A DNA stretch of 64,000 nt, taken from the NCBI RefSeq assembly GCF_017745215.1, contig NZ_JAGHZV010000007.1:154969-218968 (forward strand). The letters are read 5' to 3'. A program made the position numbers and the translations under genes. The DNA comes from Sphingomonas sp. (GTDB lineage: Bacteria > Pseudomonadota > Alphaproteobacteria > Sphingomonadales > Sphingomonadaceae). Shown one piece after another: positions 1-11,273 of the stretch; the first letter of the stretch is position 1; every line of letters begins with the position of its first letter. A model generated the notes under the pieces. That model was not told the origin of the DNA, did no database searches, and worked only from the letters and a program-made list of their open reading frames with translations.

Positions 1-327
1 GCCGGTCCAGGCAAGGACGAAGTCGGCCTTGGCGCCGTCCGCCCCGGTCATCGCGCCGAGCCGCCCGCGCGTCATCGCGAGCACTTCCTGCATCGTCGGG
101 AAATCGTCCTCGGCCTCGGCATAGGCGATGCCATAGGCGACGTCGGGGTCGGTACGCCCGAAGATGTGGGGCACGCCAAAGCGGTCGCGGACGATCTCGA
201 CGTCGTATTTATGGGCAGGCGGCGGCGCGGCGCGGGTGGCGAGCAAGGGCTCCCAAGTCGCGAGGCCGATCGCGACCAGCGTGACGAGGACGAGCAGTCC
301 GAGGCCGATCCGGCGGACCCATTTCAT
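1..327 (-). CDS. Penicillin acylase family protein (N-terminal part, runs off the window)
   Basis: The first 109 codons of a longer gene that leaves the window at base 1. The N-terminus has a basic cap (MKWVRRIG), one hydrophobic segment (about residues 5-24) that looks like a signal anchor, and then the start of the penicillin-amidase fold: VEIVRDRFGVPHIFG followed by D-x-AYGIAYAEAEDDF near residues 43-75. This N-terminal pattern is typical of the Ntn-hydrolase acylases (penicillin G acylase, AHL acylases), which are exported and self-cleaved. The catalytic Ser of the beta chain lies outside the window, so activity and substrate cannot be judged. The ATG overlaps the stop of the upstream ExbD-like gene (ATGA), so the two are probably translationally coupled. 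Confidence 0.85.
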   Translation of the reverse strand, partial: MKWVRRIGLGLLVLVTLVAIGLATWEPLLATRAAPPPAHKYDVEIVRDRFGVPHIFGRTDPDVAYGIAYAEAEDDFPTMQEVLAMTRGRLGAMTGADGAKADFVLAWTG

Positions 328-863
328 GGCTTAGGCTCCTCGGGGCCGGTGGCGACATATTGTTCGTTGCCGACGAAGCCGAGCCTCTGGAGGTGGCTTT
401 CCCTGAGCACGTTCAGGACGCGATCGACGCAGCGAAAGCTGGCCTCGGGCGACGCCTGGAGATGAATTTCGGGCTGGGTGCCGGACCAGGTCTTCGCCGT
501 CGCGGCGAACTCGTCGAGATCGGTGCGCTTGCCGTTTACCTCGACCGCGCAACGGCCGGAGGGAATGTTGAGATGGACGATCCCTGGCGGCCCCGGTTCG
601 GCGATGAAGCCGATCGAGCCGGTGAAGCCGGCCCGCTGGATGCGGCTGATCAGCCCGCCGACGCATTTATAGGGTGTATCGACGCTGCCGATAAGCCCGA
701 TCCAGCGATGATCGGCCTGCCAGTGGCGTGCGCGGGCGACAATCTCGGCATCGTCGAGGGGTTGGCCATCGATGCGGGCCACGCAATCGGGGGACAGCTC
801 GATGCGTACCATCGGCGGCGTCCCTTGCAACGCCAGCGCCAGCAATGCGGCGGTGATGACCAT
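324..863 (-). CDS. ExbD/TolR-like periplasmic protein with duplicated domain
   Basis: A 179-aa protein with a short hydrophobic N-terminus (residues 1-15) and two similar halves, about 19-88 and 94-167. Each half follows the ExbD/TolR periplasmic pattern: a beta strand, a turn of the type DG or NG, a helix, then a strand with 'P..IHL.A' or 'IGLIGS', a helix with a Cys (YKCVGGLI; FRCVDRVL) and a closing '.GFIAE' or '.GFVGN' strand. Each half also has a Cys near its start. Classical ExbD has one such domain behind a true transmembrane helix. This one has two and only a weak leader, so it is probably a soluble or weakly anchored periplasmic relative rather than a TonB motor subunit. It overlaps the acylase gene by 4 nt. 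Confidence 0.6.
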   Translation of the reverse strand: MVITAALLALALQGTPPMVRIELSPDCVARIDGQPLDDAEIVARARHWQADHRWIGLIGSVDTPYKCVGGLISRIQRAGFTGSIGFIAEPGPPGIVHLNIPSGRCAVEVNGKRTDLDEFAATAKTWSGTQPEIHLQASPEASFRCVDRVLNVLRESHLQRLGFVGNEQYVATGPEEPKP

Positions 864-917
864 GCGCCTCCCCTCGGGTTTTGCGCCAGCCTAGTCGATC
901 GGGTCCCCAAGTAAAAT

Positions 918-997
918 GTCATCCCGGCCGGGCGCCATCCCGGAGCCACACGCTGTCCCACATGCGGCTCCGGGGCCCGGCGCCCGGCCGGGATGAC
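918..997. repeat. Dispersed 80-bp palindromic element, divergent copy
   Basis: An imperfect inverted repeat that begins GTCATCCCGGC and ends CCGGGATGAC, the same termini and length as the other 80-bp elements of this window. The inner arms differ (CGGGCGCC / GGCGCCCG instead of GAAAGCCGGGACCCAGGG and its complement). It fills most of the gap between the ExbD-like gene and the TonB receptor. Confidence 0.75.
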
Positions 998-1034
998 GAG
1001 GGGGGAGGCGCGTGGCGGCGCTTCCCGTGGCGGT

Positions 1035-3320
1035 TCAGATCCCGGCCTTGAGCGTGATGAAGAACTGCTGCGGCGCGCCGACCATCAGCGTCTGGTTGTC
1101 GCCCTTGTTGCCGAAGCCGTTGGTGCCGATCGTCGACACATAATGCTTGTCGAACAGGTTGGTCGCGTTGCCCTGCAGCTCGAACTTGCGGCCGCCGAGA
1201 TCGAGCTTCACGCCCACCGTCGCGTCGAAGATCACCCGGCCGGCGACCGACTGGTCGTTCTCATAGGTGAAGTAGCGCTTCGACATGTAGTTGCCGCCGA
1301 CGCGGCCGAAGAAGCGCTCGCCCTCATAGCCCAGCTCGCCCTTGAGCAGGTGCTTGGGGGCGTCGACCACGGTCTTGCCCTTGGTGTGCGCGATCAGCGC
1401 GCCGACGCTGTTGAACACGTCGTCACGATAGGTCGAGTCGTTGTAGCTGTACGAGGCATAGGCGGTGAAGCCGTAGCCGAGCCTGGCCTCGCCCGCGGCT
1501 TCGATGCCCCACGAGCGCACCGAGCCGACGTTCTGCAGGATCGCCGGATTGCCGACGATGCCGGCACCCGTGGTCTGGGCGAGCAGGCGGTTCTGGAAGT
1601 CGGCGTAATAGCCGGCGAGCAGGCCATTGAACGGGCCCCGGCGGAAGCGGCCGCCCAGCTCATAGGTATCCGAGCTCTCGGGCTTCAGGTTGCCGAGCGC
1701 GTCGAAGCCCGCCTGGGTGGTCGCGAACGGGCCGGTGGTCGCCGAGGAGACGAAGGCGCGCGTCACCTGGGTGAAGCCGCCGAACAGCTCGGCGCCGGGC
1801 GCGATCGTATAGGCGAAGCCCGCGTGCGGCTGGAACCAGTCGGTCACCTTGATCTTGCCCGAGGCGAGCCCGCCCGCGACGATCGGGTCCGCCGAGTTGC
1901 GGACGTCGAAGCCCTTCCAGCCGAGGTTCACGACGAGGTCGCCGAAGGTCAGCTTGTCCTCGACATAATATTGGACGGTCTTGGTATTATACCGGAAGTC
2001 CCACTGCGTCGCGAAGGGGTTCTCCTGGAAGTCCAGGCTAAACCGGTCGGGCGCGCCGCGGCTGTTCAGCGCGTAGAAGCGCCGCGCCTGGCGGAAGTCG
2101 TTGTTCTCGTACCAGGCGCCGACGGTCAGCTCGTTGAAGCCGAAGCTGCCGCCGATGTCGCCGAACACGCCCTTGCGGTCGATGTCGTATTCGGTGGTGC
2201 GGATCGAGATCGGCGAGGTGCCGCCGGGGCTGGGCACGTACGGCGTGTACCACAGGCCCTGGCCGTGGTTGTCGTGGAAATAGCCCTTGAGGCTGTAGTG
2301 GATGGTGGCGCCCTTGTCGCTCTCCACGCCGAACGAGCCGAGCCAGTCGCGGCGGAGGCCAGCGGCGTCGAAATAGGCGTCGTCGACGGTGGCGAAGGGA
2401 GTCGGATAGACGGTGCCCGCAGCGGCGTTCGAGACCGGTGCGCCGGTGTCGCCGCGGTTGTTGGCCACGTCGGCGACCAGCACCGCGAGCTTATAGTCGC
2501 CCGAGATATTGTCCCAGTCCGAGCCGAGCCGCTTGATCATGCCGAGCGACATGTCCTGATAGTCGTTCTCGTGGCGGTCCGACCAGGCGATCGTGCCGAC
2601 GAAGCGGACGGGGCCGGCGGGGATCACCGCCTTGGCGTTGACCTGGTCGGTGCGCTGCTCGCCGACGCCCTTCCACTTGTCCATGTTCGAATGGACATAG
2701 GAGACCCAGGCGCCGGGGCCGTCGCCGTTCACCAGGCCGGTGTCGAAGCGGCCGTAGAGGCGCACGGTGTGGTCGCTGCCATAAGTGGCGTTGAGCTGCG
2801 CGCCCATCTCGGCCTCGGGATCGCGCGAGAAGAATTCGAGCGTGCCGCCGAGGTTGTTGGTCGCCTGGGTGCCGATCGAGCCTGCGCCCTGCGAGACGCG
2901 GACCTCGCCGACGTTCTCGCTGGTGATCGCGCGGCTGATGTGCAGGCCGTTGACGTTGCCATAGGTCGCGTCGCCGAGCGGGATGCCGTCGAGCGTGAAG
3001 CCGAGCTGGTTCTGGTTGAAGCCGCGGATCGAGATGCGCTCGGCCCATTCATAGGCGCCGAACGGGTCCGCGCCCTGGAAGTTGACGCTGGGCAGCTTCT
3101 CGATCGCCTTCAACGGGCTGGTGCCCGCGGCGAGCTCGGCGATGTCCTCGTTGCCGAGGCGCTGGACCTGGCGCGATTCGCCGCGGCCGATCACGACGAT
3201 CTCGGTATTCTCGTGGGCAGCGGGCGCGTCGGCGGCAGTCGTGTCGGCGTCGGGCGCGGCATAGGCTGCGGTCGCGAGGAGCGAGGCGCCCGCAAGGAGG
3301 CAGGCGGCGAAAATACGCAT
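1035..3320 (-). CDS. TonB-dependent outer-membrane receptor
   Basis: A 761-aa protein with a signal peptide (residues 1-21, ending AAYAA). A TonB-box-like TEIVVIG follows at about 39-45, then a plug domain with LGNEDIAEL, 'IEKLPSVNFQG', 'ISIRGFNQNQLGFTLDG' and 'GAGSIGTQATNNLGG' (about 50-165). A beta-barrel full of aromatic strands makes up the rest, ending in the C-terminal aromatic motif (FFITLKAGI). The family imports siderophores, cobalamin or glycans through the outer membrane using TonB-ExbBD energy. The substrate cannot be read from the sequence, and no transporter or hydrolase sits beside it. It appears monocistronic. A purine-rich AAAGGGG lies upstream of the ATG, and the gene is divergent from clpB. 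Confidence 0.93.
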   Translation of the reverse strand: MRIFAACLLAGASLLATAAYAAPDADTTAADAPAAHENTEIVVIGRGESRQVQRLGNEDIAELAAGTSPLKAIEKLPSVNFQGADPFGAYEWAERISIRGFNQNQLGFTLDGIPLGDATYGNVNGLHISRAITSENVGEVRVSQGAGSIGTQATNNLGGTLEFFSRDPEAEMGAQLNATYGSDHTVRLYGRFDTGLVNGDGPGAWVSYVHSNMDKWKGVGEQRTDQVNAKAVIPAGPVRFVGTIAWSDRHENDYQDMSLGMIKRLGSDWDNISGDYKLAVLVADVANNRGDTGAPVSNAAAGTVYPTPFATVDDAYFDAAGLRRDWLGSFGVESDKGATIHYSLKGYFHDNHGQGLWYTPYVPSPGGTSPISIRTTEYDIDRKGVFGDIGGSFGFNELTVGAWYENNDFRQARRFYALNSRGAPDRFSLDFQENPFATQWDFRYNTKTVQYYVEDKLTFGDLVVNLGWKGFDVRNSADPIVAGGLASGKIKVTDWFQPHAGFAYTIAPGAELFGGFTQVTRAFVSSATTGPFATTQAGFDALGNLKPESSDTYELGGRFRRGPFNGLLAGYYADFQNRLLAQTTGAGIVGNPAILQNVGSVRSWGIEAAGEARLGYGFTAYASYSYNDSTYRDDVFNSVGALIAHTKGKTVVDAPKHLLKGELGYEGERFFGRVGGNYMSKRYFTYENDQSVAGRVIFDATVGVKLDLGGRKFELQGNATNLFDKHYVSTIGTNGFGNKGDNQTLMVGAPQQFFITLKAGI

Positions 3321-3514
3321 GGAGAATCCCCTTTGGAACGGCGAGCGAAACGCTCGTCAGGCGGGGCGGCTAGCCGGTGTGCATTGCAGCATGGCGCTGT
3401 TTCCATGGCGGAACGGCTACGGTCCCGTGACGGCAATTTGACGCGCCCCGCGGCGCTGCGACCGGGGAGCCGGAAGCCGCGCCGGAATGTTACGGCTTCG
3501 GATGGATTGCGGGA

Positions 3515-3542
3515 CTTGTGTTGCCGTTGTGCAACACTATCT
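3515..3542 (+). promoter_or_regulatory. Putative heat-shock (RpoH) promoter of clpB with internal inverted repeat
   Basis: CTTG at 3515-3518, a 17-nt spacer, then ACTATCT at 3536-3542. This fits the proteobacterial sigma-32 pattern CTTG-N17-CYTATNT apart from the first base of the -10 half. Transcription would start about 20 nt before the clpB ATG. Between the two boxes lies a perfect inverted repeat, TGTTGC at 3519-3524 and GCAACA at 3531-3536, which could be an operator. Inferred from sequence only. Confidence 0.5.
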
Positions 3543-3570
3543 CGGCGTCGCAAGGACTACAGGGACAAGT

Positions 3571-6150
<2,580 letters not shown>

Positions 6151-6159
6151 AAGCGCGAA

Positions 6160-6181
6160 GGGCCGGGAGCGATCCCGGCCC
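6160..6181 (-). terminator. Hairpin between convergent genes, terminator of the small secreted protein gene
   Basis: A perfect 9-bp stem GGGCCGGGA / TCCCGGCCC with a 4-nt loop. On the minus strand it is followed by TTCGCGCTTTT, so it most likely ends transcripts of the gene at 6190-6474. On the plus strand it may also slow clpB transcription but lacks a T-run. Confidence 0.65.
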
Positions 6182-6189
6182 GGACGCGG

Positions 6190-6474
6190 TCAATTCGCGC
6201 CGCAGGTCCCGCCCATGGCGGTGCATTGCTGCGTCTGAGTCTTCTCGACGAGCTCGCGGTCGTTGTGCTGGCGCTCGGCCCATTGCGCGCGCGTCATGCA
6301 GGTGCGGCGTTTGGCGAGGCGGCTGCCGAGAACGTCCTCGGTCTTGCAGACGGTCTCGTTCGGATCGAGCGGCTTGCGCTTCTTCGACGCGCTGTTGCTG
6401 TCCTGCGCGGCGGCGGGCATGGCGAGCGCCAGTGCGAGCATCGGAAGCAGCGCGGCACGGACAGTGAGAGGCAT
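6190..6474 (-). CDS. Small secreted Cys-containing protein of unknown function
   Basis: A 94-aa protein with a clear Sec signal peptide (residues 1-23, ending MPAAAQ) and a short charged mature part. The motif is VCKTEDVLGSRLAKRRTCMTRAQW (split here as VCKTEDVLGSRL and AKRRTCMTRAQW), followed by two more Cys near the C-terminus (QQCTAMGGTC). I recognise the 'C.TE...GSRL..R..C.T..EW' pattern from small uncharacterised alphaproteobacterial secreted proteins, but no function is known to me. The ATG is chosen because the signal peptide starts there and AAGGGG lies about 10 nt upstream. It lies 110 nt downstream of the TPR-oxygenase gene on the same strand and could be the last gene of that cluster. 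Confidence 0.75.
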   Translation of the reverse strand: MPLTVRAALLPMLALALAMPAAAQDSNSASKKRKPLDPNETVCKTEDVLGSRLAKRRTCMTRAQWAERQHNDRELVEKTQTQQCTAMGGTCGAN

Positions 6475-6584
6475 TGGGCGAATCCCCTTGGCATGGGCTG
6501 GATCGCGCCAGTCTGCGCTCGGAAAGGCGTGATTGCCAAGGGGCATGTCGCACGATGGTGCGATGCGGGGCCCGATCGGACGGA

Positions 6585-8048
6585 TCAGCGCGGCGGCGCG
6601 ACGTCGAAGGCGACGGTGAGCCGCTCGCCGGCCTCGAACGGCACGGTGCCGTGCCATAGCGTCGAGGGAAAGAGGACGAGGCGGCCCGGCTTGGGCTCGA
6701 TCCTGCGCGTCGGCGGCAGGTCGAGCCCCAGGTCCTCGCGCGGGGCGCCGAGCGTGAGCCAGCCCGCCTCGCGCTCGCCGCCCGTCGCCGGGGGCAGCGC
6801 GACGTAGAGCGCGGAGCTGAACCAGCCGAGCGGATGGACGTGCGCGGCATGATGCCCGCCGCCCGCGAGCCGCACCGACCAGCTGCCCGAGAAGCGCACC
6901 GGCCGGTCGCGGCGCGTCGCAAGGATGGGGTGGCGCGGATCGGGCGGGGGAAGCTGGGCGATGTGCGCCTCGACCGCGGAGACCACCGCGGCGCGCAGCG
7001 CTTCGATCTCGGGCTCGGTCCGGCAGAAGAGCGGGCCGTCGGTCTGGGTGCCGCCACGCACCGACTGGTCGAGATGCTGGCCGCGCGCCTGGTGGAGCCC
7101 GCGCAGGACTTGGGCGAGGCGATCGAGCGGCGGGAGCTGCGGCGTCAGGTCGATTACCGAGACCAGCCGCGGATCGCCCTCGAGCCAGTCGTGGCGCGCG
7201 TCGCCGGCGAGCCGCCAGGCGAGCGCCGCATAGGGCCAGATCTGCGCGGCGTGCTCGTCGCCGAGCCAGCGCTCGATCAGCGGCACGGCCGATTCCGCAC
7301 GATTTGTGCGCAGCAAATGGCGCACGCGGCGGATCGCGACGCCGATCTCGTCGAAGCGCGCGAGGCTTTCGAACAGCGGCTCGGCGGCGTCGGTCTCGCC
7401 GAGCTCGGACAGCGCGGTCGCCTCCTGGAGGTCGAGCAGCGGCGAGGCCGGGATCGCCGCACGCGCACGGGCGATCGCGGCCTTGGCTTCGGCATGGAGC
7501 TCGGCCAGGGCGAGCGTGCCGATCAGCGCTTCCCAGAGCCGCGGCTCATGCGGATGCGCCGCGAGCGCGCGCTCGAAGCCGGCGAGTGCCGTCTCGCGCT
7601 CGCCCATCATCCAGCGCAGCTGCGCGAGCTTGGCATGGCCCTCGATCCACAGCGGATTGGCAGCGCTCAGCGCGTCGAGGTCGGCGAGCGCCCGATCGGC
7701 CTCGCCCGCAGCGAGCTGGGCGGCGGCACGGCCGAAGCGGATCTCGCCGTCGCCAGGCGCGAGGGCCACCGCATGGTCGTAGAGCACGAGCGCGGGCACG
7801 CCGGCCTCGAGCGCGACATGGGCGTGCCCCTGGGCGATCTTCGCATCGTTCGGCGCGAGCCGGGCGGCGCGCTGGAAGGCGTCGAGCGCGATGCGATGCC
7901 GCTCGAGCGAGCGCGCGAGCAGCCCGGTCCATTGCCAGAGCCGCGCGCTGTTCGTCCGGGCGGCCGCCTCGGCGAGGATGGGGAGGGCGCGGCTCTCGTC
8001 GCCGCTGCGCAGCGCTTCCTGCGCGAGCGTCTCCGGATCGGCGCTCAC
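6585..8048 (-). CDS. TPR protein with C-terminal 2OG-Fe(II) oxygenase domain
   Basis: A 487-aa protein. Residues 1 to about 290 are tetratricopeptide repeats (Ala-rich helical pairs with the W-x2-G / A-x3-A-x6-P periodicity). The C-terminal ~170 residues match the '2OG-FeII_Oxy_5' type of oxygenase: 'SGSWSVRLAGGGHHAAHVHP', 'GWFSSALYVALP', and 'GRLVLFPSTLWHGTVPF' (about residue 465) carrying the distal iron-binding His and the RLTVAFDV strand. It probably hydroxylates a protein or peptide side chain, with the TPRs docking the substrate; this is inference. Its ATG overlaps the stop of the aspartyl hydroxylase gene (ATGA). It is the third of three consecutive TPR enzymes. Confidence 0.8.
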   Translation of the reverse strand: MSADPETLAQEALRSGDESRALPILAEAAARTNSARLWQWTGLLARSLERHRIALDAFQRAARLAPNDAKIAQGHAHVALEAGVPALVLYDHAVALAPGDGEIRFGRAAAQLAAGEADRALADLDALSAANPLWIEGHAKLAQLRWMMGERETALAGFERALAAHPHEPRLWEALIGTLALAELHAEAKAAIARARAAIPASPLLDLQEATALSELGETDAAEPLFESLARFDEIGVAIRRVRHLLRTNRAESAVPLIERWLGDEHAAQIWPYAALAWRLAGDARHDWLEGDPRLVSVIDLTPQLPPLDRLAQVLRGLHQARGQHLDQSVRGGTQTDGPLFCRTEPEIEALRAAVVSAVEAHIAQLPPPDPRHPILATRRDRPVRFSGSWSVRLAGGGHHAAHVHPLGWFSSALYVALPPATGGEREAGWLTLGAPREDLGLDLPPTRRIEPKPGRLVLFPSTLWHGTVPFEAGERLTVAFDVAPPR

Positions 8049-9199
8049 AGCCCGCTCGCGGGCGCGCCTGCATCGGTGGCGATCAGCGCGGCGACGGCGT
8101 CGCGCTCGACGGGGCCGAGGTCCGGATGCCAGACGTCGAAGATGAAGACGGTGCGCAGCTGCTCGCTTGGATTCATCGCTTCATGCTCGATCGTATCGTC
8201 GAACACGAAGGCCTCCCCGCGCTCCCAGAGGCGCGTCTCGGCGCCGACGCGGAACCAGCACCCCGGCGGCACGACCAGCGGCAGGTGGCAGACCAGCCGC
8301 GCGTTGTTCACGCCGACGTGCGCCGGGATATGCGCGCCCGGCGCGAGCAGCGAGAACATGGCATTGGGCGAGGCACCGGGGATCGCCGGCTGGCCGATCC
8401 GCTCGAGCAGCGCGAGCGTCCGCGGCGTGTGGCGGGCATTGGCTTCGACGCGCGCGCCGTGGCTGAGCAGGTGGAGCGCCGACCAGTCCCTGTTGTGGTT
8501 GAGCGGTTCCCATTGCCGCAGCGGCGCGTGGTCGGGATATTGGATATAGGGCACCAGCTCGGCGCGCTCGGCGGCAAGCAGCGCCTCGAACTCGGCGGCG
8601 ATCGCATCGGTGGCGGCCTCGAGCTCGGCGAGCCAGGGGAAGCGGCTGCGCGGATGGAATTCGCGCTCGACGAGGCCGGGGAAATGGAAGTGCGTCGGCT
8701 CGCTGTGGTAGACGCGGGTGCGGCGGAGCGCGTTCGAACGGAAGCGTGCGATGCGCTCGCGGCCCTCGTCGTCCGCTGCCGCTTCCGCAGCTGCCGTGGC
8801 CGCGGCGAATTGCGCCTCGCGCGCGCCGAGCCAGGCAGCGTGGCGTTGTTCGGCCTCGGCGACCACCGATGCGAATTGCGGCGGCAGCGCGCCCGGGGGC
8901 CGCTGCGCCAGCGCTTCGCCCCAGGCCTCGCCCGCGCTGCCGGGCTCGAGCCGCTCGAGCAGGCTCGCGCGCAGCAGGAGCGCGGCAAAGTCAAGCGGCT
9001 GGAGACGAAGCGCGCGATGCACCGCGTCGAGCGCGGCACGCGGCTGGCCCAGCGCGCGGTTCACGCCCGCAAGCCGCATCCAGACCGGGAATTCGCCCGG
9101 CGCGGCCGCGGCCGCCTCGAGCAGCAGCGCCTGGGCGCGGCGGAAATCCCGCGCCGCCGCGGCACGATCGGCCTCGGCGACGAGCGCGGCTGCGCTCAA
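8045..9199 (-). CDS. TPR protein with aspartyl/asparaginyl beta-hydroxylase domain
   Basis: A 384-aa protein if translation starts at TTG 9199, which overlaps the sulfotransferase stop (TTGA). No ATG exists near the predicted N-terminus; the next is about 40 codons inside. Residues 5-130 are TPR-like Ala-rich helices. The catalytic half has the Asp-hydroxylase signatures: 'MFSLLAPGAHIPAHVG' then VNNARLVCHLPL with the first iron His near residue 294, 'CWFRVGAETRLWERGEAFVF', and FDDTIEHEA with the second His near 337, ending FIFDVWHPDL. The family uses 2-oxoglutarate and Fe(II) to hydroxylate Asp/Asn in proteins or lipid head groups. The coupled genes suggest it acts in sequence with the neighbouring TPR oxygenase and sulfotransferase. 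Confidence 0.82.
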   Translation of the reverse strand: MSAAALVAEADRAAAARDFRRAQALLLEAAAAAPGEFPVWMRLAGVNRALGQPRAALDAVHRALRLQPLDFAALLLRASLLERLEPGSAGEAWGEALAQRPPGALPPQFASVVAEAEQRHAAWLGAREAQFAAATAAAEAAADDEGRERIARFRSNALRRTRVYHSEPTHFHFPGLVEREFHPRSRFPWLAELEAATDAIAAEFEALLAAERAELVPYIQYPDHAPLRQWEPLNHNRDWSALHLLSHGARVEANARHTPRTLALLERIGQPAIPGASPNAMFSLLAPGAHIPAHVGVNNARLVCHLPLVVPPGCWFRVGAETRLWERGEAFVFDDTIEHEAMNPSEQLRTVFIFDVWHPDLGPVERDAVAALIATDAGAPASGL

Positions 9200-11190
9200 A
9201 GCGAATAGCCGAATTTCTCGACCCAGGGCGCAAGGGTCGGCAGCACGGGTTCGAGATGGCTGCGATAGCGCATCCAGCGGCCGGCGGCGCGCCTGTAGAT
9301 CGGCTCGGTGACTTGCGAATAGCTGGCGGTGGTGATCAGCCCGCGCGCCTTGGCGGTTCGCGTGTGCTCGAGCGCTTCGGGGCGCCAGTCGAGTTCGAGG
9401 AAGTCGAACAGCGGGCGGACCTCGGCCTCGACGTCCTCGACCAGCCGTTCGTAGACGATCGTGTGGACCCGGATGGGGAACAGGCTGCGCGCCCGCTCCC
9501 AATGGTGGAAGGTGAGGTCGTAGAAGGCCGCAGCATCCTCGAGCCGAAGGAAATTCGCCATCGCATTGTTGAGGCGGAAGTTGCTCATGAAGCAGCTGAG
9601 CAGCACGTCGCACGGATGGCGGAGCGCGAGGATGAAGCGCGCATTGGGGAAGAGCCGGTGGATGACCGGCACCTTGTTGAGGAAGAGCGGCGACTTGTCG
9701 ACGAGGAGGCGCGCCGGATCATGGTCGACGATCCCGCCGACTTCCTCGAAATAACGCGCGCGGCCCGCGTCGAGCTGGACGGGATCGAGCGACGGCAGCG
9801 CCGCCGTGCCGCCGATCGCGCGTTCGGCGTCGTACAGCGGCGGCTCTTCCTCGAGCACGGTCGTGCCGGGGTGGCCCATCAGGATCGTGTCGAGCAAGGT
9901 GGTGCCCGAACGGGGAAAGCCGACGAGGAACACGGGGTCGCGCAATCCGGTCGGCGCGTCGGCGGACCAGCCGGCGCGCCACGCGGGCGTCATGATGCGC
10001 AACTCGCCCTCGAGTTCGCTGCGCAGTTCCTCGGCGCGGCGCAGCGGCTCGCTGGGATTCTCCTGGTGGAGGCGGTTCGCTTCGGCGAAGGCGGAGAAGG
10101 CCTCGTCGGTGCGGCCCAACCGGTCGAGCAGCGTCGCGCGGATATGGACGCTGCGCTGCGGCTCGATGTCGGCGGGGACCAGCGCGAGGCTGGCGAGCCC
10201 CTCCTCGAACCGCTTGGCGCGGCGGTGCTCGAGCGCGCGCAGGAAGGCGAGCGCGCCCTCGGCCACGCCATTGGCCTCGGCGCGCTCGATCAGCGGCGCG
10301 AACAGGTCCTCGCGGTTGGTGTGCTCATATTGGATCGCGAGCCCGAGATAGGCGTCGGTCAGCAGCGGATCGAGCGCGATCGCGCGATCGAAGGCGGCGC
10401 GCGATTCCGGGATGCGATGCGCGAAACCATATTCGACGCCGAGCTTGAGCTGCAGGTCCGGATTGTCCGCATCGCGCGCCGCTGCGGCTTCGAGCACGGG
10501 CAGGACGTCGTCCTGCCGCCAGTCGAGCTTGAACTGGACATAGAGATCCATCAGCGGCCGCGGATCGTCGGGGAAGTCGGCGGCGGCGCGGCGCAGCACG
10601 GCTTCGGCTTCCTCGGCGCGGCCGGCCGCACGGAGCGCCTCGGCAAGATTGAGGCGGGTCGGCGGCGCCTGGGGATCGAGCTCGACCGCGCGCTCGAGCG
10701 CCGCGACGGCGCCCGCGAGGTCGCCGGTGGCCGAGCGCGCGTTGCCCAGGTTGTTCCATGATTCGAAGTCGCCCGGCGATCGCTCGACGACATGCTCATA
10801 GGCCTCGACTGCCTCGTCGAAGCGCTCGAGCGTCTGCGCGACGAAGCCGCGGTAGCGCGCGAGGCGTAGCGACGCATCGGCCAGCGCACGCTCGCGCGTC
10901 GCGATCGCGAGCACGTCTTCCGACGCCCCTGTCTCGATCAGCGCGGCGATCAGGTTGCAGGCGATGGTGATGTCGTCGGGACGATGCGCGTGCGCGGCGC
11001 GCAGATGCGCGATCGCGCCTCGCGGATCCCCCATGCGCGCATGGATCATGCCGAGGAAGGCGTTGAGCGCCGCCGGATCGCCGCCGCGGACCAGGCCGGC
11101 CTCGGCGATGCTCCGCGCGCGGCCGGGATCGCCCGACTGGGCGGCCCGCAGCGCCTCGCGCAGGATCGCGCCGGTATCGGGTTCGTTCAT
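9196..11190 (-). CDS. TPR-containing sulfotransferase
   Basis: A 664-aa protein. About residues 1-400 are TPRs (for example FESWNNLGNARSATGDLAGA and 'AELDPQAPPTRLNLAEALRA'-like units). The C-terminal ~250 residues are a PAPS-dependent sulfotransferase: the 5'-phosphosulfate loop VFLVGFPRSGTTLLDT near residue 423 and the 3'-phosphate motif ARFILALRHPCDVLLSCF. It should transfer sulfate from PAPS to a hydroxyl or Tyr, probably on a peptide or glycan held by the TPRs; the acceptor is unknown. ATG 11190 begins the first clean helical repeat. A GTG 15 nt upstream is possible. The gene lies 142 nt behind a large TonB receptor, with a terminator hairpin between them, and overlaps the hydroxylase gene. 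Confidence 0.88.
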   Translation of the reverse strand: MNEPDTGAILREALRAAQSGDPGRARSIAEAGLVRGGDPAALNAFLGMIHARMGDPRGAIAHLRAAHAHRPDDITIACNLIAALIETGASEDVLAIATRERALADASLRLARYRGFVAQTLERFDEAVEAYEHVVERSPGDFESWNNLGNARSATGDLAGAVAALERAVELDPQAPPTRLNLAEALRAAGRAEEAEAVLRRAAADFPDDPRPLMDLYVQFKLDWRQDDVLPVLEAAAARDADNPDLQLKLGVEYGFAHRIPESRAAFDRAIALDPLLTDAYLGLAIQYEHTNREDLFAPLIERAEANGVAEGALAFLRALEHRRAKRFEEGLASLALVPADIEPQRSVHIRATLLDRLGRTDEAFSAFAEANRLHQENPSEPLRRAEELRSELEGELRIMTPAWRAGWSADAPTGLRDPVFLVGFPRSGTTLLDTILMGHPGTTVLEEEPPLYDAERAIGGTAALPSLDPVQLDAGRARYFEEVGGIVDHDPARLLVDKSPLFLNKVPVIHRLFPNARFILALRHPCDVLLSCFMSNFRLNNAMANFLRLEDAAAFYDLTFHHWERARSLFPIRVHTIVYERLVEDVEAEVRPLFDFLELDWRPEALEHTRTAKARGLITTASYSQVTEPIYRRAAGRWMRYRSHLEPVLPTLAPWVEKFGYSL

Positions 11191-11273
11191 GGAAAGGCTT
11201 GCCACCCCGATAGTCTGGACCGCTTGCCGCGCCCGACGCAAGCCATGGTTGGCCCGCGCGATGCGGGGCGGAC

